A DNA stretch of 64,000 nt from positions 4,836,001-4,900,000 of the forward strand of contig NZ_CP021111.1 in the NCBI RefSeq assembly GCF_002119665.1, written 5' to 3'. The DNA is from Bordetella genomosp. 13. Lineage in GTDB: Bacteria; Pseudomonadota; Gammaproteobacteria; Burkholderiales; Burkholderiaceae_B. A model generated the notes under the pieces. The model worked only from the letters and a program-made list of their open reading frames with translations. It was not told where the DNA came from and did no database searches. Shown piece after piece: positions 39,186 to 48,122 of this stretch (the first letter of the stretch is position 1; each line of letters begins with the position of its first letter). Made by a program: the position numbers and the translations under genes.

Positions 39186-40751
39186 CTACCATTGACCGAA
39201 ATACACGCCCGCGCGCTTGTGCGCGTTGGTGGCCTGCGCCACCGCCTCGTCGCTGAGCGTCGTGCGTCGCTTGCGGCGAGCGGCCCAGTCCAGCAGCCTG
39301 CCCCGCAACTCCGCCCGCGTGGCCTCGTGCGCTGCGCTGGTCCCCAGATCATGGAACTCGCCCGGATCGGCATGCAGGTCGTACAGCTGCTCCGGCAAAC
39401 CCAGCCAGTACACGTAGCGCCACCGGTCCGTGCGCACCGACCAGGCGCGCGCGTCCTGCGGCGTCTTGCCCAACAGCAGGCGGGCCTGGCGAAAGCTGTA
39501 GTCCAGCTCTGAAAATACGCAATCTCGCCAGGCCTGGCCGCCGCGGCCGTGCAGCAGCGTCTGCAGCGCCCGTCCCTCGATGCGATGCGTGGGCACCGGC
39601 ATGTCCAGCGCCTGCAGCACGGTGGGCACCAGATCCACGCTTTCGACCATGTCGTCCAGCGCCTGGCCCCGCGTCGCGTCGGCCTCGCGGCCCGGATCCA
39701 TCACGATGAAGGGCACGCGCTGCACGGTGTCGTAGAACAGCTCCTTCTCGCCCAGCCAGTGGTCCCCCAGGAAATCGCCGTGGTCGGCCGTGAAGACGAT
39801 CAGCGTGTCGTCCATGCGTCCCGCCCCCTCCATGTAGTCGAACAGCCTGCCCAGATGATCGTCCAGTTGATGGATCAGGCCCTGATAGGCGGGACGTACC
39901 GTGCGCACGCATTCGTCCGTCGCGAAGCTCTGGCTTTCCTCGTGCTGCCGATAAGCTCGCAGCGCCGGGTGCGCGTGCGTCAATTCCTGCGCGTCGCGCG
40001 CCACCGGCAGGCATTGCTGCGGCGTGTACATGCGGTGGTAGGGGTCGGGCGCCATGTAGGGCCAGTGCGGCTTCACGTAGCTCAGGTGCAGCACCCAGGG
40101 CTCTTCGCCACGGCGCCGCATGAAGTCCAGCGCCTGGTCGGTCATGTAGGCCGTCTCGGAATGCGCCTCGTGCACGCGCGACGGCAGGCGCGTATTGCGC
40201 ATGTGCCAGCCGCTGACTACCTGCCCCTGCTCGTCGATGCCCGCGATGACGTAGTCGGTCCAGGGATCGGCGGAGTCGTAGCCGTGGCGGCGCAGGAAGG
40301 CGGGATAGCCGCTTTCCTCGCCCGGTTCGTGATGGCCGTCGTAGCGGTCCAGTTCCACGAATCCGCCGCGCGCCAGCAGCGCGCCTAGTTCCGACGCGCC
40401 GTCGATGTCCAGCCGCGCCATGCCGGCCTTGTCCGGGATGACGTGGCTCTTGCCGGCAAGCGCGAGCTTGCGGCCGCCATTGGCCAGATATTCGCCCAGC
40501 GTCACCTCGCCGACCGACAGCGGCACGCGGTTCCACGTCGTGCCGTGGCTGGAGGGGTAGCGGCCCGTGTAGTAGCTCATGCGCGACGGCCCGCACACGC
40601 CCGAATTGACGAAGGCCCGCGTGAAGCGCGCTCCACGCGCGGCCAGCGCGTCCAGGCTGGGCGTGCGCAGATAGGGGTGGCCATAACAGCCCAGGTGGTC
40701 CGCCCGCAGCTGGTCGGCCATGATGAACAGCACGTTGCGTATCTTGCCCAT
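39186..40751 (-). CDS. sulfatase-family hydrolase (arylsulfatase / phosphonate monoester hydrolase-like)
   Basis: This 521-aa enzyme of the alkaline phosphatase superfamily has the formylglycine site CGPSRMSYYTGRYP (Cys about 53), which needs oxidation of the cysteine by a maturation enzyme not seen here. Metal-binding residues are in IMADQLRADHLG and VFTADHGDFLGDH. No signal peptide is evident, so it is probably cytoplasmic. It hydrolyses a sulfate or phosphonate ester; which one is not decidable. It lies 10 bases after a Bug receptor gene in the same direction and is probably cotranscribed with it. Confidence 0.85.
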   Translation of the reverse strand: MGKIRNVLFIMADQLRADHLGCYGHPYLRTPSLDALAARGARFTRAFVNSGVCGPSRMSYYTGRYPSSHGTTWNRVPLSVGEVTLGEYLANGGRKLALAGKSHVIPDKAGMARLDIDGASELGALLARGGFVELDRYDGHHEPGEESGYPAFLRRHGYDSADPWTDYVIAGIDEQGQVVSGWHMRNTRLPSRVHEAHSETAYMTDQALDFMRRRGEEPWVLHLSYVKPHWPYMAPDPYHRMYTPQQCLPVARDAQELTHAHPALRAYRQHEESQSFATDECVRTVRPAYQGLIHQLDDHLGRLFDYMEGAGRMDDTLIVFTADHGDFLGDHWLGEKELFYDTVQRVPFIVMDPGREADATRGQALDDMVESVDLVPTVLQALDMPVPTHRIEGRALQTLLHGRGGQAWRDCVFSELDYSFRQARLLLGKTPQDARAWSVRTDRWRYVYWLGLPEQLYDLHADPGEFHDLGTSAAHEATRAELRGRLLDWAARRKRRTTLSDEAVAQATNAHKRAGVYFGQW

Positions 40752-40761
40752 CTGCCGGCTC

Positions 40762-41736
40762 CTATTGCGTGGCAGTGAAGCCGGAGGCGCGCACGGGCGG
40801 CTCCCATTGGCCCCTGTAGGCCTCCAGGCGCTTCGCCGTCTCGGCCGCGTCGGCCACCACGGGCTCCAGGTTCACGGCTCGCACGGCCTGCTGCAGCGCG
40901 GGCTCGCCCATCACCGCGGCGATCTCGCGCCCAAGGCGCGCCGCCTGTTCCGCCGGCATGGCCGCCGACGCAAAGAAGGCGTTCCAGCCGTCGGCGGCCA
41001 GGTCGATGCCGCTTTCGCGGAAGGTCGGCACGTCGGGCAGCGCGCGGTCGCGCCGCTCTGCCGAGATCGCCAGGATGCGGATCTTGCCGCCCTGCTGCTG
41101 AGGCAGCAGCGTGTCCAGCGTGTCGATGGCCTGGGGCAGGATGCCGCCGATCAGCTCGGCGGTCAGCGGCGCCGAGCCGCGATATCCCACCACCTCGGGC
41201 TGCTGCCCGATCTGCTGGCCAAGCATCAATGCGAAGAAATGCGGCAGGCTGCCGGTGGCCGGCACCCCGACGGTGAACTGCCTGGGATTGTCCTTCACCC
41301 ATTGGCGCAGTGCCGCCACGTCCCGGATGGGAGACGCCGCCGACACGGCCAGCGCGAAGTGATAGCTGCTGACCAGCGAGACAGGCTGGAAGTCCCGCGC
41401 GGCGTCATAGCCCGGCTCGGCATAGACCAGCGGCGCCACCACCATCACCGCGGGGTTGGCCAGCATCAGCGTGTTGCGCGCGACGTCGGGCTGGGCATTG
41501 CGCAGATACTGCGCGGCGATGCGGCCGCCGGCGCCGGTCTTGTTCTCGACGATCACCGGCGTGCGCAGCCGGTCTTTCAGCCGATCCGCCACCAGGCGGG
41601 CCACGCGGTCTGAACTGCCGCCCGGCGGATAGCCGACCACAATGGTCAGCGGCTTGCCGGCCTCCTGCCCGACCGCGGCGGGCGCGCCGGCCAGCAGGCC
41701 CCACGCCGCCAGAGCGGTGATCATCCACGTGCGCAT
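40762..41736 (-). CDS. Bug-family tripartite tricarboxylate transporter receptor
   Basis: This 324-aa periplasmic receptor has a signal peptide (about 1-28) and the Bug motifs LTIVVGYPPGGSSDRVAR and ENKTGAGGRIAA. It precedes the sulfatase gene by 10 bases, so it may deliver a carboxylated sulfate or phosphonate ester, or the operon may combine two unrelated functions. The ATG at 41736 follows GGGAG. No transporter membrane genes are adjacent. Confidence 0.89.
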   Translation of the reverse strand: MRTWMITALAAWGLLAGAPAAVGQEAGKPLTIVVGYPPGGSSDRVARLVADRLKDRLRTPVIVENKTGAGGRIAAQYLRNAQPDVARNTLMLANPAVMVVAPLVYAEPGYDAARDFQPVSLVSSYHFALAVSAASPIRDVAALRQWVKDNPRQFTVGVPATGSLPHFFALMLGQQIGQQPEVVGYRGSAPLTAELIGGILPQAIDTLDTLLPQQQGGKIRILAISAERRDRALPDVPTFRESGIDLAADGWNAFFASAAMPAEQAARLGREIAAVMGEPALQQAVRAVNLEPVVADAAETAKRLEAYRGQWEPPVRASGFTATQ

Positions 41737-41863
41737 GTCATGTCTCCCTTGTGCATCGTTGTAGGAAATAGAAGAAATGAATTTAGCAACGCCGCGGTTT
41801 ATTGATCTAATCCAGTAACGGGCATAAACCCATAACCGATAAGCCCACCTGCCAGGAGACGCC

Positions 41864-42385
41864 ATGTCCATCGATCCCACCGTCACGCAGGCGACGCTGG
41901 ACGACATGCTGATGTACCGCCTTTACCAGGCGTGGTTCCAGTCCAGTCCCGTATTCGTGCGGCTGTGCGAGGGGCGCTTCGGCATCACCCGTCGCGAATG
42001 GCGCCTGCTGGCATGCGCCGTCGAGCACGGCCCGATGACCTCCGCCGACCTGGCGGCCTCGGCGAAGCTGGACCTGGCGCGCACCTCCCGGACGCTGGGC
42101 GCCCTGTGCGAAAAAGGCTGGCTGCGGCGCGTGCAGCGGGGCGCGGACCGGCGCGTGGTGCTGGTCGAGGCGACCGCCGGCGGCCGCGACCGCTACAACG
42201 CGCTGCTGCCCGAAGTGCAGCGCCTGAATGCCCTGTTGACGCAGGACCTGACGGACGCCGAACTGGCGCAGTTGCGTACGCTGCTGGCACGGGTGGAACA
42301 GCGCGGCCAGGCCATGGCACAGGAGAACCTCGTCGTGGAAAAGGCCAGCCGGCGCAGCGGCGGCACGCGGCGCGCGCGGCCTTAG
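41864..42385 (+). CDS. MarR family regulator
   Basis: This 173-aa winged-helix regulator has its recognition region in MTSADLAASAKLDLARTSRTLGALCEKGW (written here from about residue 58) and the wing RRVQRGADRRVVLVEATAGG. It is divergent from the Bug/sulfatase operon and probably controls it through the 127-base gap, where GTAACGGG and CCCATAAC (41815-41836) form an imperfect inverted repeat. The ligand is unknown; MarR proteins often sense aromatic acids. Confidence 0.87.
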   Translation: MSIDPTVTQATLDDMLMYRLYQAWFQSSPVFVRLCEGRFGITRREWRLLACAVEHGPMTSADLAASAKLDLARTSRTLGALCEKGWLRRVQRGADRRVVLVEATAGGRDRYNALLPEVQRLNALLTQDLTDAELAQLRTLLARVEQRGQAMAQENLVVEKASRRSGGTRRARP

Positions 42386-42395
42386 CCGGCCGGAC

Positions 42396-43172
42396 CTACA
42401 GCCGTGCCTGCGCCAGCTGCGCGCGGATCTGCTCCGCGATGGCGCGCTGGCGGGCGGCCGGCATGCGGTCGATCAGGCTGGACACACTGACCGCCAGGCG
42501 CGGATAGCCGTGCGCATCACAAAGCGCCACCCCAACTCCCAATACCCCCGGCACGGCCGCATTGCCCACCACGGCCCAGCCGCGGTCGCGCGTGTTGGCC
42601 ACGAGGCGGCGCATCTGCGCGGCCGTCATGCCGCCATAGGCGCGCAACGCGCCGGCGTTCTGCTCGATGACTTCCTGCGCCTCTGCATCCGGCAGCGCGG
42701 ACAGCAGGGCCAGGCCGGCAGCGCCCACCCCCAACGGCTGGCGATGCCCTACCGTGACGGCCAGCACCTGCACCGGATAGTTGCCCACCTCACGGTGCAG
42801 GCACAGCGAGTCCCGGCCCGCGCGTGCGATGAGGAACGATGAATCGCCGCTGACGTCGCTGATCTGCCGCATGGCGGGCCGCAGCCGCTGCACGGCCGCG
42901 GCATGCGGATCGGCCGCCATCAAGGTGGCCGTCTCGGCCGTGCGCCAGCGCGCGGCATCCGGCTCGCGTACCGCATATCCCTCGTCGACCAGCACGTCCA
43001 GGTAGCGATACACGGTGGAACGCTGCATGCCGGCCTGCCTGGCGATGTCGACCACGTGCAGCCCGCCGGCGCCCGCCTCGCGCAATACGCGCAGCACGCG
43101 CAGGCCGCGCCGCAAGATTCGCGGTCCGCCGTCGGAAGCATCGTCTTTGTTCATTTTCTGGACAAACGTCAT
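42396..43172 (-). CDS. IclR family regulator
   Basis: This 258-aa regulator has a winged helix (about 20-80: LRVLRVLREAGAGGLHVVDI, then QAGMQRSTVYRYLDVL) and the IclR effector domain. It is divergent from a five-gene catabolic operon that begins with a Bug receptor. A start six codons later (43154) is possible. A 17-bp box overlaps the start region and a related one lies before the operon, which suggests autoregulation and operon control. Confidence 0.88.
   Translation of the reverse strand: MTFVQKMNKDDASDGGPRILRRGLRVLRVLREAGAGGLHVVDIARQAGMQRSTVYRYLDVLVDEGYAVREPDAARWRTAETATLMAADPHAAAVQRLRPAMRQISDVSGDSSFLIARAGRDSLCLHREVGNYPVQVLAVTVGHRQPLGVGAAGLALLSALPDAEAQEVIEQNAGALRAYGGMTAAQMRRLVANTRDRGWAVVGNAAVPGVLGVGVALCDAHGYPRLAVSVSSLIDRMPAARQRAIAEQIRAQLAQARL
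43148..43164 (-). promoter_or_regulatory. candidate IclR box over the iclR start
   Basis: On the minus strand this reads TGTCCAGAAAATGAACA and matches the box at 43222-43238 at 13 of 17 positions. It overlaps the beginning of the regulator gene, a position suited to autorepression. Confidence 0.35.
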
Positions 43173-43221
43173 TGGTGTCCGTCGTATTCCATCCGATGAT
43201 GGACGCGAACAGGCACAGACC

Positions 43222-43238
43222 TGTCCAGATATTAGACA
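43222..43238 (+). promoter_or_regulatory. candidate IclR operator before the Bug/ligase/lyase operon
   Basis: TGTCCAGATATTAGACA has symmetric TGTC/GACA ends and an ATAT centre. It lies 17 bases before the GTG of the Bug gene, next to the ribosome binding site, and shares TGTCCAGA with the box over the divergent regulator start. Confidence 0.4.
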
Positions 43239-43254
43239 AATCTAGGAGACAACC

Positions 43255-44238
43255 GTGCTTTCGATCCGCAGGCGCCTGTGCGCCGCCCTTGCGCTGGGCA
43301 GCACCCTGCTGGCCGTCACGCCCACGCAGGCAGCAGAACAGTATCCGCAACGTCCCATCACCATGGTCGTGGGTTACGCCGCCGGCGGCGCCACCGACAT
43401 CGTCGCCCGCCTGATGGCCAAGTCGATGGGCGACGTGCTGGGCCAGACCGTCGTGGTCGAGAACAAGACCGGCGCCAACAGCAACATCGGCGCCGAGATC
43501 GTGTCGCGCGCCAAGCCCGACGGCTACACGCTGTACGTGGGCTCCATCGCGAACACCATCAACCGCACGCTGTACTCGCAGCTCAACTATGACTTCGTCA
43601 AGGACTTCGAGCCGGTAGGACTGCTGGCCACCATTCCGAACATCCTGGTGGTGAATCCCAAGCTGCCGGTCAAGACCGTGCAGGAGTACATCGACTACGC
43701 CAAAAACAACGCCGGCAAGCTGACCTGCGCCTCGTCCGGCAGCGGCTCGTCCATCCACCTGTCGTGCGAGCTGTTCAAGATGCAGGCCGGCGTGGAGATC
43801 CTGCACGTGCCCTATCGCGGCAGCGGCCCGGCCGTGGCGGACCTGCTGGGCGGACAGGTCGACTCGATGTTCGACAACCTGCCCTCGTCGCTGCCTCACG
43901 TGCAGGCCGGCAAGCTGCGCGCCATCGGCGTCACGTCGGCGCAGCGCCTGCCCTCCGCCCCCGACGTGCCCACGCTGGCCGAAAGCGGCCTGAAGGGCTT
44001 CGAAGTGCAGTCGTGGTTCGGCCTGATGGCGCCCGCGGGCACGCCCAAACCTATCGTCGACCGCCTGAACCAGGCGCTGAACCAGTCGCTGGCCGCCGAG
44101 ATCAAGCAGTCCTATGACAAGTCGGGCTTCTGGGCGCCGCAGCAGCCCAACACGCCGCAGACGTACGCCACGTGGATCCAGGGCGAGATCGACAAGTGGG
44201 GCAAGGTGGTGAAGGCCGCCGACCTCAAGGCGAACTGA
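43255..44238 (+). CDS. Bug-family tripartite tricarboxylate transporter receptor
   Basis: This 327-aa periplasmic receptor starts with GTG after AGGAGAC. It has a signal peptide (about 1-26) and the motifs YPQRPITMVVGYAAGGATD, ENKTGANSNIG and PDGYTLYVG. It is the first gene of a catabolic operon with an acyl-CoA ligase, a citryl-CoA-lyase-like enzyme and two SDRs, so its ligand is probably the pathway substrate. No membrane subunits are encoded nearby. Confidence 0.92.
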   Translation: MLSIRRRLCAALALGSTLLAVTPTQAAEQYPQRPITMVVGYAAGGATDIVARLMAKSMGDVLGQTVVVENKTGANSNIGAEIVSRAKPDGYTLYVGSIANTINRTLYSQLNYDFVKDFEPVGLLATIPNILVVNPKLPVKTVQEYIDYAKNNAGKLTCASSGSGSSIHLSCELFKMQAGVEILHVPYRGSGPAVADLLGGQVDSMFDNLPSSLPHVQAGKLRAIGVTSAQRLPSAPDVPTLAESGLKGFEVQSWFGLMAPAGTPKPIVDRLNQALNQSLAAEIKQSYDKSGFWAPQQPNTPQTYATWIQGEIDKWGKVVKAADLKAN

Positions 44239-44261
44239 ATACAAGGTACCAAGGAGCCCAG

Positions 44262-45767
44262 GTGTATCCGATCGATTTCTTCTTTCGCGCCGCACAGCGG
44301 TATCCCGATCGCGTGGCGCTGGACGGCCCGCAGGGCCAGGTGCGCTACCGCGAACTGGCCGCCCGGGTGGGCGCCCTGGCGGCGGCACTGCAGGCGCTGG
44401 ACCCGGCGCCGCAGACCCGGGTGGCCTTGTGCGCGGGCAACACGGCCGACCACATCGTCGCCCTGCTGGCCGTGCTGGCCAGCGGCAAGATATGGGTGCC
44501 GCTGAACTACCGCAGCACCGAGCCCGAGATCGCACGCATCCTGGACGCCACGGAACCCAGCATCGTCATCGGCGACGAGACGGGCGGACCGCTGCTCGCC
44601 GGCGCCGGAGGCATACGCGTGCACCTGCATGAGCAGTCAAGCGGCCACACGCTGGCCGCGCTGCTGGCCCGCCACGCAGGCCAACAGCCCGTACGCCACG
44701 ACCTGTCGCGGGACGACGTACAGGCCATCAAGTTCACCGGCGGCACCACCGGCCTGCCCAAGGGCGTGATGCAGCCGTACCGTGCGTGGAACGCCGGCAT
44801 CGTCAACCAGATCGCCAGCTGGGGCCTGACCTGCGAAGACCGATACGTGGTCTCCGCCCCCATCACGCACGGCACGGGCACCTATCTGCTGCCCGTGCTC
44901 GCCCAGGGCGGCATGCACCTGCTGCTGGACGGCAGCGGGCCGGCCGCCGTGACGCAAGCGTTCCGCGAACGCGGCGGCACGCTGAGCTTCATGCCGCCCA
45001 CGCTGATCTACATGCTGATGGCGCAGGACGGCATCTCGCGCGCCGATTTTCCGCGCCTGCGCAACCTGATCTACGGCGGCGCCCCGATGCCGCCTGAACT
45101 GATCGACCGGGCCCGCGTCTTCTTCGGACCCGTGCTGGGCACGACTTACGGCCAGACCGAGGCGCCGCAGATCGTCACCGTGCTGCCGCCCGCCGAACTC
45201 GACGATCCCGCCAACCGCGGCTCGGTGGGCCGCTGCACCTGGTATTCGGAGATGGCCATCATGGCGCCGGACGGCGGCCTGCTGCCGCCCGGCGAAATCG
45301 GCGAAGTCGTGGTGCGCGGCGATCTGGTCATGGCCGGCTACTGGCGCCTGCCCGGGAAGACCGCCGAAACCATCGTCGACGGTTGGCTGCATACCGGCGA
45401 CGTGGGCCTGGTGGACGAGCGCGGCTTCCTGTTCCTGAAAGACCGGCTGCGCGACGTGATAATCACGGGCGGCTTCAACGTCTATCCGGTCGACGTGGAG
45501 AACGCACTGTCCTCGCACCCCGATGTCTATGAATGCGCGGTGTTCGGCCTGCCCGACGAGAAATGGGGCGAGGCCGTGCATGCCGCGGTGCAATTCCATC
45601 CGGGCCGAGAGGCCGAACCCGCCGCGCTGCAGGCGCACGTGCGCGCCCTGCTGGGTCCGGTACAGACGCCCAAGCACATCCACGTGCACGACAGCCTGCC
45701 GAAGTCCCCGGTGGGCAAGGTGCTGAAGAACGCGGTGCGAGAAGCCGCCCTGAAGGAGACAGCATGA
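44262..45767 (+). CDS. AMP-forming acyl-CoA ligase (ANL superfamily)
   Basis: This 501-aa adenylate-forming enzyme attaches CoA to a carboxylic acid. The ATP loop is IKFTGGTTGLPKGVM (about 160). YGQTEAPQ, the hinge region GWLHTGDVGLVDERGFLFLK and the catalytic lysine region SPVGKVLKNAVRE are all present. GTG at 44262 is used, with AAGGAG before it; the open frame upstream overlaps the Bug gene. It overlaps the lyase gene by 4 bases, so it probably makes the CoA ester that the lyase cleaves. Confidence 0.9.
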   Translation: MYPIDFFFRAAQRYPDRVALDGPQGQVRYRELAARVGALAAALQALDPAPQTRVALCAGNTADHIVALLAVLASGKIWVPLNYRSTEPEIARILDATEPSIVIGDETGGPLLAGAGGIRVHLHEQSSGHTLAALLARHAGQQPVRHDLSRDDVQAIKFTGGTTGLPKGVMQPYRAWNAGIVNQIASWGLTCEDRYVVSAPITHGTGTYLLPVLAQGGMHLLLDGSGPAAVTQAFRERGGTLSFMPPTLIYMLMAQDGISRADFPRLRNLIYGGAPMPPELIDRARVFFGPVLGTTYGQTEAPQIVTVLPPAELDDPANRGSVGRCTWYSEMAIMAPDGGLLPPGEIGEVVVRGDLVMAGYWRLPGKTAETIVDGWLHTGDVGLVDERGFLFLKDRLRDVIITGGFNVYPVDVENALSSHPDVYECAVFGLPDEKWGEAVHAAVQFHPGREAEPAALQAHVRALLGPVQTPKHIHVHDSLPKSPVGKVLKNAVREAALKETA

Positions 45768-46552
45768 GCCAGACCCCCGAGACCCGTCTTTGCGCCCACA
45801 ACCTGACGGGCATGTACTACCGCGATGCCGACCTCGTCGAGGAGCTGATCGGCAAGAAGACCTTCACCGAAGTCATGGTCATGCAGATACTGGGCCGCGA
45901 GGCGCGCCCCGTGGACCTGCTGATCGTGGACGCGGTGCTGGTCACCCTGATGGAGCATGGCCTCACGCCCAGCGCCATCGCCACCCGCGTCGTCTACATG
46001 AGCGCGCCCGAGAACCTGCAAGGCGCCGTCGCCTCGGGCCTGATGGCCGTGGGCAGCCAGTTCGTGGGCACCATGGAGAACTGCTCGGGACTGCTGGCGC
46101 GCATCCGCCAGGCCGCCGATCCGCAGGCCGAGGCCCAGGCCATCGCGCAGGAATACCGCCAGTCCCGGCGCGCGCTGCCCGGCTTCGGCCACCACCTGCA
46201 CAAGCCAGACGATCCGCGCGCGGTGAAGCTGCTGGCGCTGGCCGAGGCGCAATCCGACCTGCCCGGCGACTGGCTGCGCGCGCTGCGCCTGCTGGCGGCC
46301 GCCATCGACCAGGCCTACGGCAAGCACATCACCATCAACGCCACCGGCGCCGTCGCGGCGCTGCTGGGCGAGATCGGGGTGCCCACCGCCCTGATGCGCG
46401 GGTTCGCGGTGATCTCGCGCGCGGCGGGGCTCGTGTCGCACGTGGCCGAAGAACAGCAGAGTCCGTCGGGCCGCTTCATCTGGGAAACCATAGACGATGC
46501 GATTCCCTATGTCGGCAAGGGCCGCTCGCGCCAGCAGGACGGCCGCAAATGA
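45764..46552 (+). CDS. citryl-CoA lyase-like protein (citrate synthase fold)
   Basis: This 262-aa protein resembles the citrate-synthase-like C-terminal part of ATP-citrate lyase, known alone as citryl-CoA lyase. It is much shorter than citrate synthase (about 430 aa). The catalytic histidine region is ALPGFGHHLHKPDDPRA, and AYGKHITINATGAVAALLGE is also typical. The expected reaction is cleavage (or formation) of a branched hydroxyacyl-CoA into acetyl-CoA or another acyl-CoA plus an oxo acid. It is coupled by 4-base overlaps to the ligase before it and the SDR after it. The true substrate is unknown. Confidence 0.8.
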   Translation: MSQTPETRLCAHNLTGMYYRDADLVEELIGKKTFTEVMVMQILGREARPVDLLIVDAVLVTLMEHGLTPSAIATRVVYMSAPENLQGAVASGLMAVGSQFVGTMENCSGLLARIRQAADPQAEAQAIAQEYRQSRRALPGFGHHLHKPDDPRAVKLLALAEAQSDLPGDWLRALRLLAAAIDQAYGKHITINATGAVAALLGEIGVPTALMRGFAVISRAAGLVSHVAEEQQSPSGRFIWETIDDAIPYVGKGRSRQQDGRK

Positions 46553-47274
46553 GCCCCGACGTGCTGGTCACCGGCGGCAGCCGCGGCATCGGGCGCGCCA
46601 TCGTCGCGCGGCTGCGGGATGACGGAATGCGCGTGGTCAACTTCGACGTGCAGCCGCCCGAGGCTCCGTTCCCCGACGAAACCTATGTGGCCGTCGACCT
46701 GTCCGATGCGGCCGCCACCCGCGCGGCGGTAGCGCAGCTGGCGCGCGAGCGGCAGGTGCTGCGGCTGGTGAACAACGCCGGCATCGTGCGGCCCGCCGAC
46801 ATCGAGGCCGTACAGCCCGAAGACCTGGACGCCGTCGCCGCGGTGAACCTGCGCGCGCCGCTGTTGCTGCTGCAGGGCCTGCTGCCATCCATGCGGGCCG
46901 CGGGCTTCGGCCGCGTGGTCAACGTGGCCAGCCGCGCGGCGCTGGGCAAGACGCGGCGCAGCGTCTACGCCGCCACCAAGGCCGGCCTGCTGGGGCTGAC
47001 GCGCACCTGGGCCCTGGAGACCGCGCCGCACGGCATCACGGTCAACGCCGTGGGGCCCGGCCCCATCGCCACCGAGCTGTTCCACCGCGTCAATCCGCCT
47101 GACGCGCCGCAGACCGCGCAGATCGTGTCCGCCATCCCCGTGCGCCGCATGGGCACGCCGGACGACGTGGCGCACGCCGTGGCCAGCCTGCTGGACGCAC
47201 GCGCGGGCTTCATCACCGGCCAGGTGCTGTACGTATGCGGCGGCATGACGGTCGGCCTGGGGAATGCGTCATGA
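46549..47274 (+). CDS. short-chain dehydrogenase/reductase
   Basis: This 241-aa classical SDR has [11 protein letters not shown] at the N-terminus, NNAGI, a Ser-Tyr-Lys triad in [19 protein letters not shown], and the C-terminus [13 protein letters not shown]. It is paralogous to the SDR at 32274-33026. It overlaps the lyase and the next SDR by 4 bases each. It probably oxidises a hydroxy group or reduces an oxo product in the same pathway; direction and substrate are unknown. Confidence 0.87.
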   Translation: MSPDVLVTGGSRGIGRAIVARLRDDGMRVVNFDVQPPEAPFPDETYVAVDLSDAAATRAAVAQLARERQVLRLVNNAGIVRPADIEAVQPEDLDAVAAVNLRAPLLLLQGLLPSMRAAGFGRVVNVASRAALGKTRRSVYAATKAGLLGLTRTWALETAPHGITVNAVGPGPIATELFHRVNPPDAPQTAQIVSAIPVRRMGTPDDVAHAVASLLDARAGFITGQVLYVCGGMTVGLGNAS

Positions 47275-48074
47275 CGGATCGACGATTGCAGGGCAAGGTG
47301 GCCCTGGTGGCGGGCGCGGGCAGTTCGGCGCCGGGCTGGAGCATCGGCAAGGCCTGCTGCGTGACGCTCGCGCGCCAGGGCGCGACGGTGGTGGCGCTGG
47401 ATTACCACCTGTCGGCCGCCGAGGATGCCGCCCATGCCGTGGCCGAGGCCGGCGGGCAGGCGCTGCCGGTGCAGGCCGACGTGTCCGATCCCCAGGCGAT
47501 GCAAGCCGCCGTGGACGTCGCCATGGCCCGCTGCGGCAGGATAGACGTGCTGCAGGCCAATGCCGGCATCGGCAAGGTGGGCGGACCCGAGGACATCGAG
47601 CTGGCCGAATGGGATCGCATCCAACAGGTCAACGTGAACAGCCTGCTGATCGCCACGCGGCTGGCGGCGCCCATTATGCGACGCCAAGGCGGCGGGGCCA
47701 TCGTGGCGGTGTCGTCGGTGGCGGGCCTGCGCTATGTGGGCTATCCGCACCTGGCCTACAGCGTCAGCAAGGCCGCCGTCATCCACTTCGCCCGCATGGC
47801 CGCGCAGCAATACGCGCCCGATAGCATACGCGTGAACACCGTCGTGCCCGGCCTGATCGACACGCCGCGCGTGGCGGCCAACGTGGCGCGCATGTTCGAT
47901 GCCGACGACTTGGACGCTGCCCGCGCGGCGCGGGATCGCCAGGTGCCCATGCGCCGCATGGGCACGCCATGGGAAGTGGCCAACGCCGTGGCGTTCCTGG
48001 CCTCGGACGAGGCCTCGTACATCACGGGAACGGAGCTGGTGGTGGACGGCGGGCTGACGGGCAAGTACGCGTAG
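47271..48074 (+). CDS. short-chain dehydrogenase/reductase
   Basis: This 267-aa SDR has a slightly unusual cofactor motif, [17 protein letters not shown], with an insertion relative to TGxxxGIG. The triad is in [21 protein letters not shown], and the end [18 protein letters not shown] is typical. It is the last gene of the five-gene operon and overlaps the preceding SDR by 4 bases. Having two different SDRs suggests two oxidation/reduction steps or two stereoisomers. Confidence 0.87.
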   Translation: MTDRRLQGKVALVAGAGSSAPGWSIGKACCVTLARQGATVVALDYHLSAAEDAAHAVAEAGGQALPVQADVSDPQAMQAAVDVAMARCGRIDVLQANAGIGKVGGPEDIELAEWDRIQQVNVNSLLIATRLAAPIMRRQGGGAIVAVSSVAGLRYVGYPHLAYSVSKAAVIHFARMAAQQYAPDSIRVNTVVPGLIDTPRVAANVARMFDADDLDAARAARDRQVPMRRMGTPWEVANAVAFLASDEASYITGTELVVDGGLTGKYA

Positions 48075-48078
48075 CGAC

Positions 48079-48118
48079 GGCCGCGCCTGGCCGGCCGCGC
48101 TTGGCCGGCCGCGCCCGG
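48079..48118. repeat. 14-bp tandem repeat, about 2.9 copies
   Basis: GGCCGCGCCTGGCC, GGCCGCGCTTGGCC and a partial third copy stand in a row between the last SDR gene and ubiX. Each copy is partly self-complementary, so the block can fold and may act as a bidirectional transcript end between these convergent genes. Confidence 0.6.
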
Positions 48119-48122
48119 TTGC

